DNA of 40,377 nucleotides from Opitutaceae bacterium (GTDB lineage Bacteria; Verrucomicrobiota; Verrucomicrobiia; Opitutales; Opitutaceae), in contig JAEUGZ010000110.1 in assembly GCA_016794725.1 (NCBI GenBank), forward strand, positions 1 through 40,377. Direction: 5' to 3'. The stretch's first letter is position 1. Every line of letters begins with the position of its first letter. The notes beneath the pieces are model-generated. The model was not told the origin of the DNA. It saw only the letters and a list, made by a program, of their open reading frames with translations, and ran no database searches. The position numbers and the translations under genes were made by a program. This document shows, in pieces, positions 1 through 7,492 of the stretch.

Positions 1-1
1 G

Positions 2-292
2 GACACCGTCGTTGCAGCCCTGAGAGCCGAGGGCGTTATGGCCAACGCCGGGTACATCCCGCAGCCGATCTACCGCTACTCTGTTTTCCAAGCGCACAAT
101 TTCTTCGGCGGACGCTGGCCCGTCCGTGACTTTGGTCTGACCACGATGGACTATCGCGAGGTGCGTTGTCCCGTCGCGGAGGCCATCCTCCAGGACGGCG
201 TCACCCTCCCGATCAACGAGGCGATGAGCGAGCGCTACATCGACAAAGTGGGTCAGGCGATCGATACGGTCCTGCGCCGATTTGCCGGCTGA
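2..292 (+). CDS. DegT/DnrJ/EryC1/StrS-type PLP aminotransferase, C-terminal fragment
   Basis: The reading frame is open from base 2 and ends at the TGA at 290-292, so the gene begins outside the window. The visible 96 residues resemble the end of a sugar aminotransferase of the DegT family. They contain a Y-R-Y-S-V-F segment with aromatic residues, then a P-V-A-E motif, a V-T-L-P-I-N-E segment that matches the conserved hydrophobic-Leu-Pro stretch before the last helices, and a closing amphipathic helix (YIDKVGQAIDTVL). The family transfers an amino group to keto-sugars using PLP, but the catalytic Lys lies upstream and cannot be checked. It converges on another DegT-family gene (568-1803, minus), which has the equivalent V-A-L-P-L-G segment. 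Family assignment is fairly secure; the substrate is unknown. The ATG at 38 is internal and not the start. Confidence 0.72.
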   Translation, partial: DTVVAALRAEGVMANAGYIPQPIYRYSVFQAHNFFGGRWPVRDFGLTTMDYREVRCPVAEAILQDGVTLPINEAMSERYIDKVGQAIDTVLRRFAG

Positions 293-306
293 GTTGGAAG
301 CTTTCG

Positions 307-560
307 GACGAGAGACCACGAATTTCACGACTGCGCTGGCGCGTCAACTTAAGGTCCGGGCGCGGTAAATCGCGGCAGTTCCGGTGGAGGTGGCCTCGGT
401 GAGGCCGCGACGGGACCGACCGGTCCCGCCTCCGTTGTGCAATTTGCTCACGCAATGCCAATCCCCGCGGGGTCGTCGACCCCACCTCCAACAAACACCG
501 ACCTTGGATCGCGCTTGGGCTGACGCGCAGGCGCGCCCGCGGAATTCGTGGTCGCTCGTC
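307..560. repeat. Long imperfect inverted repeat between convergent aminotransferase genes, enclosing a GC-rich multi-hairpin core
   Basis: Arm 307-346 is complementary to arm 521-560 at 32 of 40 positions by my hand alignment; both carry the GACCACGAATT segment. Between the arms, 381-492 holds several palindromes: GAGGTGG paired with CCACCTCC, GGTCG-TCGACC, and GGGACC-GGTCC. This core has an inverted homologue at 18972-19085. The element fills nearly all of the 275-bp gap between two converging genes (stops at 292 and 568), and I see no ORF there that deserves a gene call. It may act as a two-way transcription barrier, but no T-tract is visible. Confidence 0.8.
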
Positions 561-567
561 TAACTGG

Positions 568-1803
568 TTACCCACCCCGTTCGTGGTGGACGGCTTCGAC
601 GGAGGCTGCGATGTAGTCAGCGTCCTCGGGCGTGGTGCGCCAGCCCAGCGGCAGGGCGACGAATCGCTGGGTGAGGTCTTCGGTTACGGGGAAATCCTCG
701 ACCCGATAGCCGGGTGCGGGCCAGGACGGACAATCGCGAAACGGATTGAGGGCGGGATGGGCCGTCAGGCCGGACTTGACATAGTCCCGGTGGTACTGGG
801 GATACGTGCCGGTGCGCTGAATACAGGCGACGTTGCGGGCGGTCAGCTTCTCCCGGTAGAACGCGGCGGTGCCGGGGTCCTGGACGTAGAAGTACACCTC
901 GAAGCCGAAGTCCCCCGCCGGATCGGCCATCGGCCGCAGGGTGATCCCGGGCAAGGCGGCAAGCCGCGGGGCGACGCGGGCCTTCAGTTGACGACAGTGA
1001 TCGCGGATGCGGTCGAGTTTGCGCAACTGGGCCAGCGCCACGGCGGCGGTGAGTTCGGACATTCGCGCCTGACCACCGGCGAACGCGGTCTCGCGTGGAG
1101 GCATGAGTTGCGCGTGATAGGGACGGTACTGCCCGAGGTCATGCATCCGCACCGCGCGTTCATAGATGCGCAGGTCGCGGGTGACGACCAGACCGCCTTC
1201 GCCCGCGGTCATGGGTTTATTGTGTTGAAAACTGAAAATGGCGGCATCGCTCCAGGTCCCGAGCCGCCGGCCCCGGAACGTGGCGCCAGGAGCTTCGGCG
1301 CAGTCCTCGATGACAAACAGTCCGCGGCGGTGGGCCTCGAACTGGATCCGGTCCATCTGGGCCGGTGCGCCCTGGAAGTGAACCACCAGCACCGCCCGGG
1401 TACGCGGCGTGTGGCGACGGGCGATCTCGGCCGGGTCGAGGCAGAGCGAAGCATCCACCTCCGCGAGCACGGGGCGCGCGCCGGTGCGGACAATCGCGGT
1501 AAAACAGGAAATCCAACTCCAAGCCGGCACGATGACCTCGTCACCCGGCCCGATGCCCGCCGCCGACAGGGTCACCTCCAAGGCAGCCGTGCCGCTGCTG
1601 ACCGCAAGGGCATAGTCCACCCCAAACAAGGCCCGGGCCTCCCCTTCCAACTGGGCGCACATGGGAGGCGGACGCTGCGGGTCGTTTCCGTAGTAGCGAA
1701 AGAGTTCCTGACGCTTGAGCACATCGAGAACCAGGGCTTCCTCCTCGGCGCCGATGGCGGCGGCGCCAAGGCCAGGGACGGGGCGGGGACGTAAGGTGGA
1801 CAC
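568..1803 (-). CDS. DegT/DnrJ/EryC1/StrS family PLP-dependent aminotransferase
   Basis: This 411-residue protein is full length for the family. An SSGTAAL phosphate-binding segment lies at residues 69-75, EVIVPAWSW follows at about 89-97, the PLP-contacting Asp is in VIEDCAEAPG (about 164-173), and the Schiff-base Lys is K196 in HNKPMTAGEGG. The family makes amino sugars from keto-sugars or acts on cyclitols; soluble and cytoplasmic. It is the last gene of the long minus-strand run, 15 bp after the isochorismatase-like gene. The neighbouring lyase, kinase and symporter suggest a role in amino-sugar metabolism, although the family is usually biosynthetic. The substrate cannot be read from the sequence. 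The ATG at 1803 fits the expected N-terminus and I see no damage. Confidence 0.9.
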   Translation of the reverse strand: MSTLRPRPVPGLGAAAIGAEEEALVLDVLKRQELFRYYGNDPQRPPPMCAQLEGEARALFGVDYALAVSSGTAALEVTLSAAGIGPGDEVIVPAWSWISCFTAIVRTGARPVLAEVDASLCLDPAEIARRHTPRTRAVLVVHFQGAPAQMDRIQFEAHRRGLFVIEDCAEAPGATFRGRRLGTWSDAAIFSFQHNKPMTAGEGGLVVTRDLRIYERAVRMHDLGQYRPYHAQLMPPRETAFAGGQARMSELTAAVALAQLRKLDRIRDHCRQLKARVAPRLAALPGITLRPMADPAGDFGFEVYFYVQDPGTAAFYREKLTARNVACIQRTGTYPQYHRDYVKSGLTAHPALNPFRDCPSWPAPGYRVEDFPVTEDLTQRFVALPLGWRTTPEDADYIAASVEAVHHERGG

Positions 1804-1818
1804 GGGAAAGTCGATGGA

Positions 1819-2634
1819 TCAGGAAGCGGAGACGCGCGGGGGCAGCGCTTCGATGAAAGGGTGCAGGCCAAAGACAAAGCCCCATTCGAGCGAGACGCGC
1901 CAGAGCGCCTGCTGTTTCTCGCGCTCTTCACGCGCGGTTTCACGGTTCTCCACCGCGGTGACCGCCTCCTCGATCGTGGAGCAGATCAGACCGTAACGCC
2001 CCAGGTCGATCATGCCGCCCGGCGACATGAGCAGGCACCAGTTGATGGCAAAGCCGACGTAGACCAAGTGGTTGATCTCATCGGCCCGACAGAGCGCCGC
2101 GAGCTGGGCTCCATTTTCGGCGATGCCTTCGTCCCCCACCGGGCGAGCCTCGGGGGCAAAATCCAGTCGCTGAAAACCGGCCCGAATATCGGCTTGGTTG
2201 TGCAATCCCGGAAACACGTGCTGCTCGCGAATCGACCGCAGCTCGCGATAGGTGACATCCGGTGTCACCTGGACGGGCGGAGTCTCATCGCCTGCCAGCC
2301 GTCGTGCGCGCTGGTATCCCGGATACGATGAGAAGTAGTCGCGGCCGCCACCCACCACATGGTAGAGCCGCAGTTGAGATCCGCGCACGGCCCGAAGCAA
2401 AGGTGGGAACACCGTCTTCAGCAGGGTGTAGGCCCGCGGGTAGTATTCCACGGTGCGCCGCCAGCCTGGGTACTCGTGGGGTTCACCACACTCCCAGGCA
2501 TGCATCACCACGACGGCGGTGTGTTCGGGTGCCAGGGTCACTTCGCGGGTGGTCCATCCCCCGTAGCTCTCCGCCGGCACCTCTCGGTTCACGTCGGCAT
2601 CAAATTGTCGGTAAAGTCGCGCGGGAAGTCGCAT
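1819..2634 (-). CDS. Isochorismatase-like (cysteine hydrolase fold) protein with altered catalytic triad
   Basis: I place the start at the ATG at 2634 (271 aa). The frame stays open further upstream, but only as a shadow of the symporter gene. The fold is suggested by the first strand HTAVVVMHAW (residues 38-47) and by INHLVYVGFAINWCLL (187-202), which matches the usual IDTLVVTGVATNVCV strand-turn with the nucleophile Cys at C200. In typical members the first strand ends in D-x-Q; here the aligned position is His45, and no obvious catalytic Lys precedes the Cys strand. It may be a non-hydrolytic or divergent member. It lies 25 bp after the SSS symporter and 15 bp before the DegT aminotransferase, so it is probably co-transcribed. 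No signal peptide is visible. Reaction unknown. Confidence 0.72.
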   Translation of the reverse strand: MRLPARLYRQFDADVNREVPAESYGGWTTREVTLAPEHTAVVVMHAWECGEPHEYPGWRRTVEYYPRAYTLLKTVFPPLLRAVRGSQLRLYHVVGGGRDYFSSYPGYQRARRLAGDETPPVQVTPDVTYRELRSIREQHVFPGLHNQADIRAGFQRLDFAPEARPVGDEGIAENGAQLAALCRADEINHLVYVGFAINWCLLMSPGGMIDLGRYGLICSTIEEAVTAVENRETAREEREKQQALWRVSLEWGFVFGLHPFIEALPPRVSAS

Positions 2635-2659
2635 GGGAACAACCGATTTCGGGCTAGAG

Positions 2660-4450
2660 TCAGGGCTTGGGCTCCGGATGGGAATGAGCAGCGGTCCGAC
2701 TGCCGCTGGCCAGGCGCCGAAGGCCCAAGCCGATGAGGAGCAGCAGTCCTCCCGCCACCAGGTTGTGCCGGGCCGGGGCGAGCACGCTGCCCGGGAGCAG
2801 GGTGCAGAGCATGAGCACGACGCCGAGTACGAGGGAGAGCGTTCCAATGACTCCGTACACGCCGAGGCCGCTCGCGGCGGCGGCAGGGGCATCCGGCACC
2901 GGGGTGCGCAGGTCGTGGTCCAGCCGGTGCAGTTCCGCGTGCTTCGGGTCATCGGCGCGGTACCAGCGCGCCGACAGGGCAAAGACCAGGGTGGCCATGA
3001 AGGCTTCACTGAGCACATTCCGCGCGAGTGGGTTTTCCTTCCAGACGCCCAGCATCATCAGGGTGATGGCGACCGAAAGTGCGGCGGAGCAGGAGGCGAT
3101 GCCCGACCACCACGGGGTCTTGCGATAGATCATTCCGAGCGCGACCGGCATCATGAAGGCCGACGTCAGCGAGTAGTAATGGAGGGCGAAATCAAAGGCG
3201 CCACCGAAACGCGGGATGTAGAAGGCCACCGCGATGCCGAGGGCGCCGACGATGAACATGGTGGCCTGGGCCACCCGGAGTTGCTGGCGGTCGCTTGGCG
3301 TGGTCCCACGTAGCCGGCGGTGCATCGGCACGTAAATATCGCGGGTGGTGGTGGCGGAGAGCCAGTTGAACGCATCATTGGCCTGGCCGAGGGTGGCGGA
3401 CAGGACGGCGGACACCACGAAGCCGATCAGTCCATGCGGAAGGAGGAGCAGCGCGAGTGACACGTACGTCGCCTCGGTGGGTTCCTTCAGGGTCGGCCAG
3501 AGGGCGGCCATGTCCGGAAAAATGATGCGCGCCGCCATCACCGGGAGAATCCAAAGCAGCGGTCCGACAAACGAGAGCACGGCGCAGAGGAGCGCCATCT
3601 TGCGGGCACCCCGTTCATCCGGCACCGAGTAGTAGCGCTGGGCCAGGTGCCAGGCGACATTGTAGCCGAGCATACAGTTGATGAGAAAGGCGACGAGGAA
3701 CCACGGGTCTCCCGAGGTGCCCTGCAAAGTGAAAAAGTCAGGCGGCGCCTCCTTCCAGAGACGTTCGAATCCAGCGAAGATGCCCGCCCCTTGTCCCAGG
3801 TACCGGTACGCCACGGGGAAGATGATGACGGTCATCACCACGATGATGATGGACTGCACGGCGTCGGACAGCACCGCCGCCCAAAGTCCACCAATTACGG
3901 TGTAGAGCACCATGACGATCCCCACGACCAGGATCGAGAGCAGCATGCCGCTGAGCTCCATCGACCCGAGGTGAAAGGTCTTGTCGCCGAATCCCAGCGC
4001 GGTCGAAACGAAGATGCAAAGGATGTAGAGGCCCTGTCCAATGCCGACCACCTGCGGCACGATGGCGGTGACGGAGTAGAAGTAGGTGGTCGAGGGTGAG
4101 TAGCGGCGGGTGAGAAACTGGAGGGGAGTATCCAGTCGTGCACGACGCCACATTTTCGAGAAGTAGAAATAGCCGACAAGGTACGCCCAGGTCGCCATCG
4201 TGAACACGACAATGGCGCCGACACCGGTGCGATAGGTGTAGCCGGCTGCGGCGACGAACATGAAGGCGGAGAAACCCGAGACCCAGTTCGAGAGTCCCGC
4301 CAGCGCCCATGGAACCTGCCCGCCGGCCTTGAAGTAGTCGTCGGTTCCGCGGTTCTTGTGGGCGGCGTAGAAGCCCACGCAAATGACGATCGCGAAGTAG
4401 AGCGCGATCAGTCCGTAGTCGAAACCGTCGACGGTGTTGAAGGTGAGCAT
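2660..4450 (-). CDS. Sodium:solute symporter (SSS/SLC5 family)
   Basis: A 596-residue integral membrane protein with 13 or more hydrophobic segments. The N-terminus (YGLIALYFAIVICVGFYAA, then a polar DDYFKAGGQVPW loop) is the classic first-helix and loop pattern of the SSS family, and GLSNWVSGFSAFMFV is the conserved second segment that contributes to sodium binding. The family imports sugars, sugar acids, amino acids or vitamins with Na+ across the inner membrane. It starts 4 bp after the heparinase-like gene ends, so the transporter and lyase are probably coupled, and the likely cargo is the lyase product, for instance an unsaturated uronate or amino-sugar. That cargo is inferred. The C-terminus past about residue 545 is a short two-helix tail followed by a basic/His-rich end. 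Confidence 0.92.
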   Translation of the reverse strand: MLTFNTVDGFDYGLIALYFAIVICVGFYAAHKNRGTDDYFKAGGQVPWALAGLSNWVSGFSAFMFVAAAGYTYRTGVGAIVVFTMATWAYLVGYFYFSKMWRRARLDTPLQFLTRRYSPSTTYFYSVTAIVPQVVGIGQGLYILCIFVSTALGFGDKTFHLGSMELSGMLLSILVVGIVMVLYTVIGGLWAAVLSDAVQSIIIVVMTVIIFPVAYRYLGQGAGIFAGFERLWKEAPPDFFTLQGTSGDPWFLVAFLINCMLGYNVAWHLAQRYYSVPDERGARKMALLCAVLSFVGPLLWILPVMAARIIFPDMAALWPTLKEPTEATYVSLALLLLPHGLIGFVVSAVLSATLGQANDAFNWLSATTTRDIYVPMHRRLRGTTPSDRQQLRVAQATMFIVGALGIAVAFYIPRFGGAFDFALHYYSLTSAFMMPVALGMIYRKTPWWSGIASCSAALSVAITLMMLGVWKENPLARNVLSEAFMATLVFALSARWYRADDPKHAELHRLDHDLRTPVPDAPAAAASGLGVYGVIGTLSLVLGVVLMLCTLLPGSVLAPARHNLVAGGLLLLIGLGLRRLASGSRTAAHSHPEPKP

Positions 4451-4454
4451 GGGA

Positions 4455-6542
4455 TCAGAGGTCCAGGAGTGGCGCCTCGCCCTCGCGCAGCATCAGGCGG
4501 GCCTTCACGGTGTGTCCGCGGTGACGCCCGGAAATGCTCCAGACGCCCTTTGCAAACGTGGCGGCGAGGGTGCCGTGCGCTTCTCCGGCGGGTGCGGTCG
4601 AGGCGACCGTGACGACGGTGTGCGTGCGCGCGGCAGGGGACAGCACCTCGGCATAGGGAAACACGCCTTCGCTTTCCGGCAGCGCCAGTTGACCGGATTG
4701 GGTGCGCAGCGCGCCGCTGCCGGCCACCACCGCGGACACACTTGCGAACGGGCGCTCGATGCGGAACGTGGATTCCGCTGCGGTGACGATGCCGCGGTTG
4801 TCGTCGTTGAACGCCTGAAACCGTAGCTGTACGGTGGCGTCGGTGGTAGACATCACCTCGTCGAGCAGAATCACCACATCCGGCTTGAGAAACACCAGGG
4901 TGCGCAGCACCCGGCTCACTTCGGACTGGACCAGGGCATACGCTTCGGTGGCGTCGCTGGTGACCGCCATCCAATCCCGCCCCGTGCGGTAGTCGATCAC
5001 TCGGGCGTTGGACCAGGAAGCATTGGTGCCTTCCCGGCCATCGTGGTACTGGTGACCGCGTCCGTTGATCAGCACGGAGGTGTGCGCTTCGGTCTGGCGG
5101 AGGAGCCACCGCGGGATCGTGGGTGAGTAGCCGGCCTTGAAGGGATCGTGAAACAGGCGGTCTCCATGCGCCTTGAGCACGACACTGTTGCGGTCGGCAT
5201 GCTCGTGATTGGCGGGGCCGCCGCTGCGCAGGGCGACCACGGTGTCCGCGGCGGCCCAGCCGGTCCGGGCCACCACCCAGTCGTTGCTCAGGCGTACATC
5301 ATGGAGGGAGGCGTCCGGGACCTTCGCCTTGGCGTCTGGTCGGTACCACACCGCGGCCTGCAGGTGCTTGAGTGATCCCGTCTGCTGGGCCACGTGGTGG
5401 CAGAGCGGGTCGTTGGCCACCTGGCCCACCCAGGCGGCGACGCTGACATCCATGCCCGAGGCAGCGTCCCCGAAATTCACCACATCGAGGGCCGGCTCGT
5501 AGTTGATCTTCGGAGTCGCGTTGTAGGCGGTGCCCACGTTGGGGTCGAAGACCGTTTTGCCGCTGCACGGCATGGCCATGGCGAGGGCATAGCGGATCGT
5601 TCCCGGATAGTTGATCAGGCTGCGATCATCCAGACCGGTCCGGCGGTACAGGGCGTCGGCCAGCATGGCCAGGTGCATGGTGGTGTAGCCCCAGTAGCCG
5701 ACTCCCTCATCGTACGAACCGTCCGAGCCGTACATGACGGCGAATGCCTTTGCGCTCTGGCGTGACATCTCCAGCCACTTGGCGGCCTCGGGATGACGGC
5801 CGTGAAACCAGATGCCAGCGAGGCCGAGTCCGCAGGTGGGAATGATCTTGAGATTGGTGGCGTTGAGGATGATCGGCCATCGACTGAGATCGAAGCGGAA
5901 TTTCATGTCATCCTCGGGATCGAAACCCCAGCCCCGCACCCGATCCGGATACTTCATCCCGTAAAGCGTCCGATAACAGGCGGGTGCACCTTCGCTGATG
6001 ATCTTGGCCTCCACCTTGGCCCGGAGCTCGGCGGGAACCGACTCGCCCAGCCAGTCGAGCGCATAGCAGCTGGCGATGGTGGATTCGGGGGCGCGTTGCA
6101 GCCCGATCGTGTCCTTGCCGCCCTCAAGAAAGTAGTCCCAGCGCTTGTAGTCGCAGAGTCGCTGCAGCGCGAGCAGGGCCAGCTCGAGCTGTTGCGGATC
6201 GCCCCAGATGGCGTAGGCGAAGGAACAGTTCTGAACCAGTTTCCAGACCTGCATGAAGTCGGCCACAGGGTTGTTCAGTCGCAGGTCCTGGCGGAGGAAC
6301 TTGGTCTCGGCAGCGAAGTTGACCGACGTCAGCATCGACTTGACCTCCGCCAGGCGAGGCAGCTCGAGATTGGCACGGATTCGCGGCACATCGGCGCGAT
6401 CAAAGAGCAGCCCGGCCTGGGTGGAGCCGGCCGGGGCGCCGCTTCCGGCTGGAGCTGCCTGGGAAGAGAGACGTGACAGGGGCAGCGCGGCGGAGAGGGC
6501 GGCGGTGGTCTTGAGGAAGGTACGGCGGGACGTGGTGGTCAT
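4455..6542 (-). CDS. Heparinase II/III-type polysaccharide lyase, Tat-exported
   Basis: The 695-residue protein begins with a twin-arginine signal (SRRTFLKTTAALSAALPLSRL), so it is exported folded. Residues about 45-400 look like the (alpha/alpha) toroid of alginate/heparin lyases, with DGSYDEGVGYWGY at about 274-286. Residues from about 415 form the beta-rich heparinase II/III C-terminal domain, with NHEHADRNS at 445-453 (the His-containing motif) and HTSVLINGRGHQY further on. Such enzymes cleave uronate-containing glycans by beta-elimination. Its start overlaps the ROK kinase stop (ATGA at 6539-6542) and its end lies 4 bp from the symporter start, forming a kinase-lyase-transporter unit. 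The exact glycan is not determinable; alginate, heparan-like or other uronate polymers are all possible. Confidence 0.86.
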   Translation of the reverse strand: MTTTSRRTFLKTTAALSAALPLSRLSSQAAPAGSGAPAGSTQAGLLFDRADVPRIRANLELPRLAEVKSMLTSVNFAAETKFLRQDLRLNNPVADFMQVWKLVQNCSFAYAIWGDPQQLELALLALQRLCDYKRWDYFLEGGKDTIGLQRAPESTIASCYALDWLGESVPAELRAKVEAKIISEGAPACYRTLYGMKYPDRVRGWGFDPEDDMKFRFDLSRWPIILNATNLKIIPTCGLGLAGIWFHGRHPEAAKWLEMSRQSAKAFAVMYGSDGSYDEGVGYWGYTTMHLAMLADALYRRTGLDDRSLINYPGTIRYALAMAMPCSGKTVFDPNVGTAYNATPKINYEPALDVVNFGDAASGMDVSVAAWVGQVANDPLCHHVAQQTGSLKHLQAAVWYRPDAKAKVPDASLHDVRLSNDWVVARTGWAAADTVVALRSGGPANHEHADRNSVVLKAHGDRLFHDPFKAGYSPTIPRWLLRQTEAHTSVLINGRGHQYHDGREGTNASWSNARVIDYRTGRDWMAVTSDATEAYALVQSEVSRVLRTLVFLKPDVVILLDEVMSTTDATVQLRFQAFNDDNRGIVTAAESTFRIERPFASVSAVVAGSGALRTQSGQLALPESEGVFPYAEVLSPAARTHTVVTVASTAPAGEAHGTLAATFAKGVWSISGRHRGHTVKARLMLREGEAPLLDL

Positions 6543-7492
6543 GGACGGGAGGGCTGGAGGGACAGGTGGTAGCGGGCGATGGCGACCGCGGCATGGCTGC
6601 CGATGGCGTCGCCGAGGGCGGCCGGAACAATCCGGCAGGCGCGCAGACTTGGACCGAGTGCTTCGCGTTCAAGGACCGAGCGCATGGCAGGCACGAGGAA
6701 CGTCTCACAGCGGGCGAAAATGCTGCCGATGACGATGCAGTCGGGATTGAGCAAATCGATCAACAGGGCCAGTCCCTCGCCAAGGCGTGTTCCGACTTCT
6801 GTCCAGATCGACAGGGCGAACGCGTCCCCCTGGCCCGCGGCGATTCCAAGATCGCGGGCGGTGATGGGCTCGGTCGATGAAGGTTTGAACCGGGTGATTC
6901 CGCCAAACTCTCCAAGGCGTCGTCGGGCCAGCTGGGCGATTCCACCGCCGGAGCAGAAACCTTCGAACGAGCCGGTTTTGCCAAAACCGATCGGGCCGTC
7001 CGGTGCGAGGCGGAGGTGTCCCACCTCTCCGGCGTCCCCGGTGGTTCCTTCGAAGAGCCGTCCTTCGATGATCAATCCACCGCCCATGCCGGTGCCCATG
7101 GTCAGGAAAATGAGATTGCGCGAGCCGCGGCCGGCGCCGTCCTGCCACTCGGCGAGCGCGCACGCGTTGGCATCATTCATCAACCAGGCCCGTCCGCCGA
7201 ATCGCCGGGTCAGCTGGTCACAGACGGCGATGCGATCCCAGCCCGGAAGATTCGGCGGGGAGAGGATCAGGCCCTGTTTCGCGTCCAGCGGACCTCCGCA
7301 GGATACGCCATACACCGTCTCGGGACCGGGCTTCAGGGCCGCGATTGCATCAAAGATGCGTGCGAGGGTGGGTTCAGGTCCGGAGGTGGCGAAGCGGTCC
7401 ACCTCGTCGACGCCGTGGTCGCCCCGAGGGATGCTGACGGCGCACTTGGTGCCGCCGAGATCGATACCAATGATGGCTGGAGAGGAACTCAT
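6539..7492 (-). CDS. ROK family sugar kinase (or ROK-type protein) lacking the zinc cysteine cluster
   Basis: I chose the ATG at 7492 (317 aa): the N-terminal strand IIGIDLGGTKCAV (ATP phosphate loop, D11-K15) follows at once, and the start overlaps the S9 peptidase stop as ATGA at 7489-7492. Other landmarks are GVSCGGPLD, the catalytic-Asp segment LMNDANACALAEW, MGTGMGGGLI, and GEVGH. Typical ROK kinases then carry CxCGxxGC, which binds zinc; here that stretch reads GFGKTGSFEGFCSGGG and lacks the cluster. The family phosphorylates hexoses or N-acyl-amino sugars such as ManNAc. No helix-turn-helix domain is present, so it is not a regulator of the NagC type. It is cytoplasmic and probably primes the imported sugar. 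Confidence 0.88.
   Translation of the reverse strand: MSSSPAIIGIDLGGTKCAVSIPRGDHGVDEVDRFATSGPEPTLARIFDAIAALKPGPETVYGVSCGGPLDAKQGLILSPPNLPGWDRIAVCDQLTRRFGGRAWLMNDANACALAEWQDGAGRGSRNLIFLTMGTGMGGGLIIEGRLFEGTTGDAGEVGHLRLAPDGPIGFGKTGSFEGFCSGGGIAQLARRRLGEFGGITRFKPSSTEPITARDLGIAAGQGDAFALSIWTEVGTRLGEGLALLIDLLNPDCIVIGSIFARCETFLVPAMRSVLEREALGPSLRACRIVPAALGDAIGSHAAVAIARYHLSLQPSRP

Noticed and set aside
381..492. The palindromic core as a CRISPR array or attenuator
   Set aside because: The palindromes differ from one another and are not evenly spaced direct repeats, and no T-tract follows any stem.
583..1794. Open frame of 403 codons on + opposite the DegT aminotransferase
   Set aside because: Antisense of a gene with intact SSGTAAL and HNKPMTAGEGG motifs; no recognisable product.
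2635..3018. Upstream extension of the isochorismatase-like frame to 3018
   Set aside because: It runs inside the 3' end of the symporter gene in another frame and encodes a Ser/Pro/Arg-rich shadow; the ATG at 2634 is in the junction and fits the family start.
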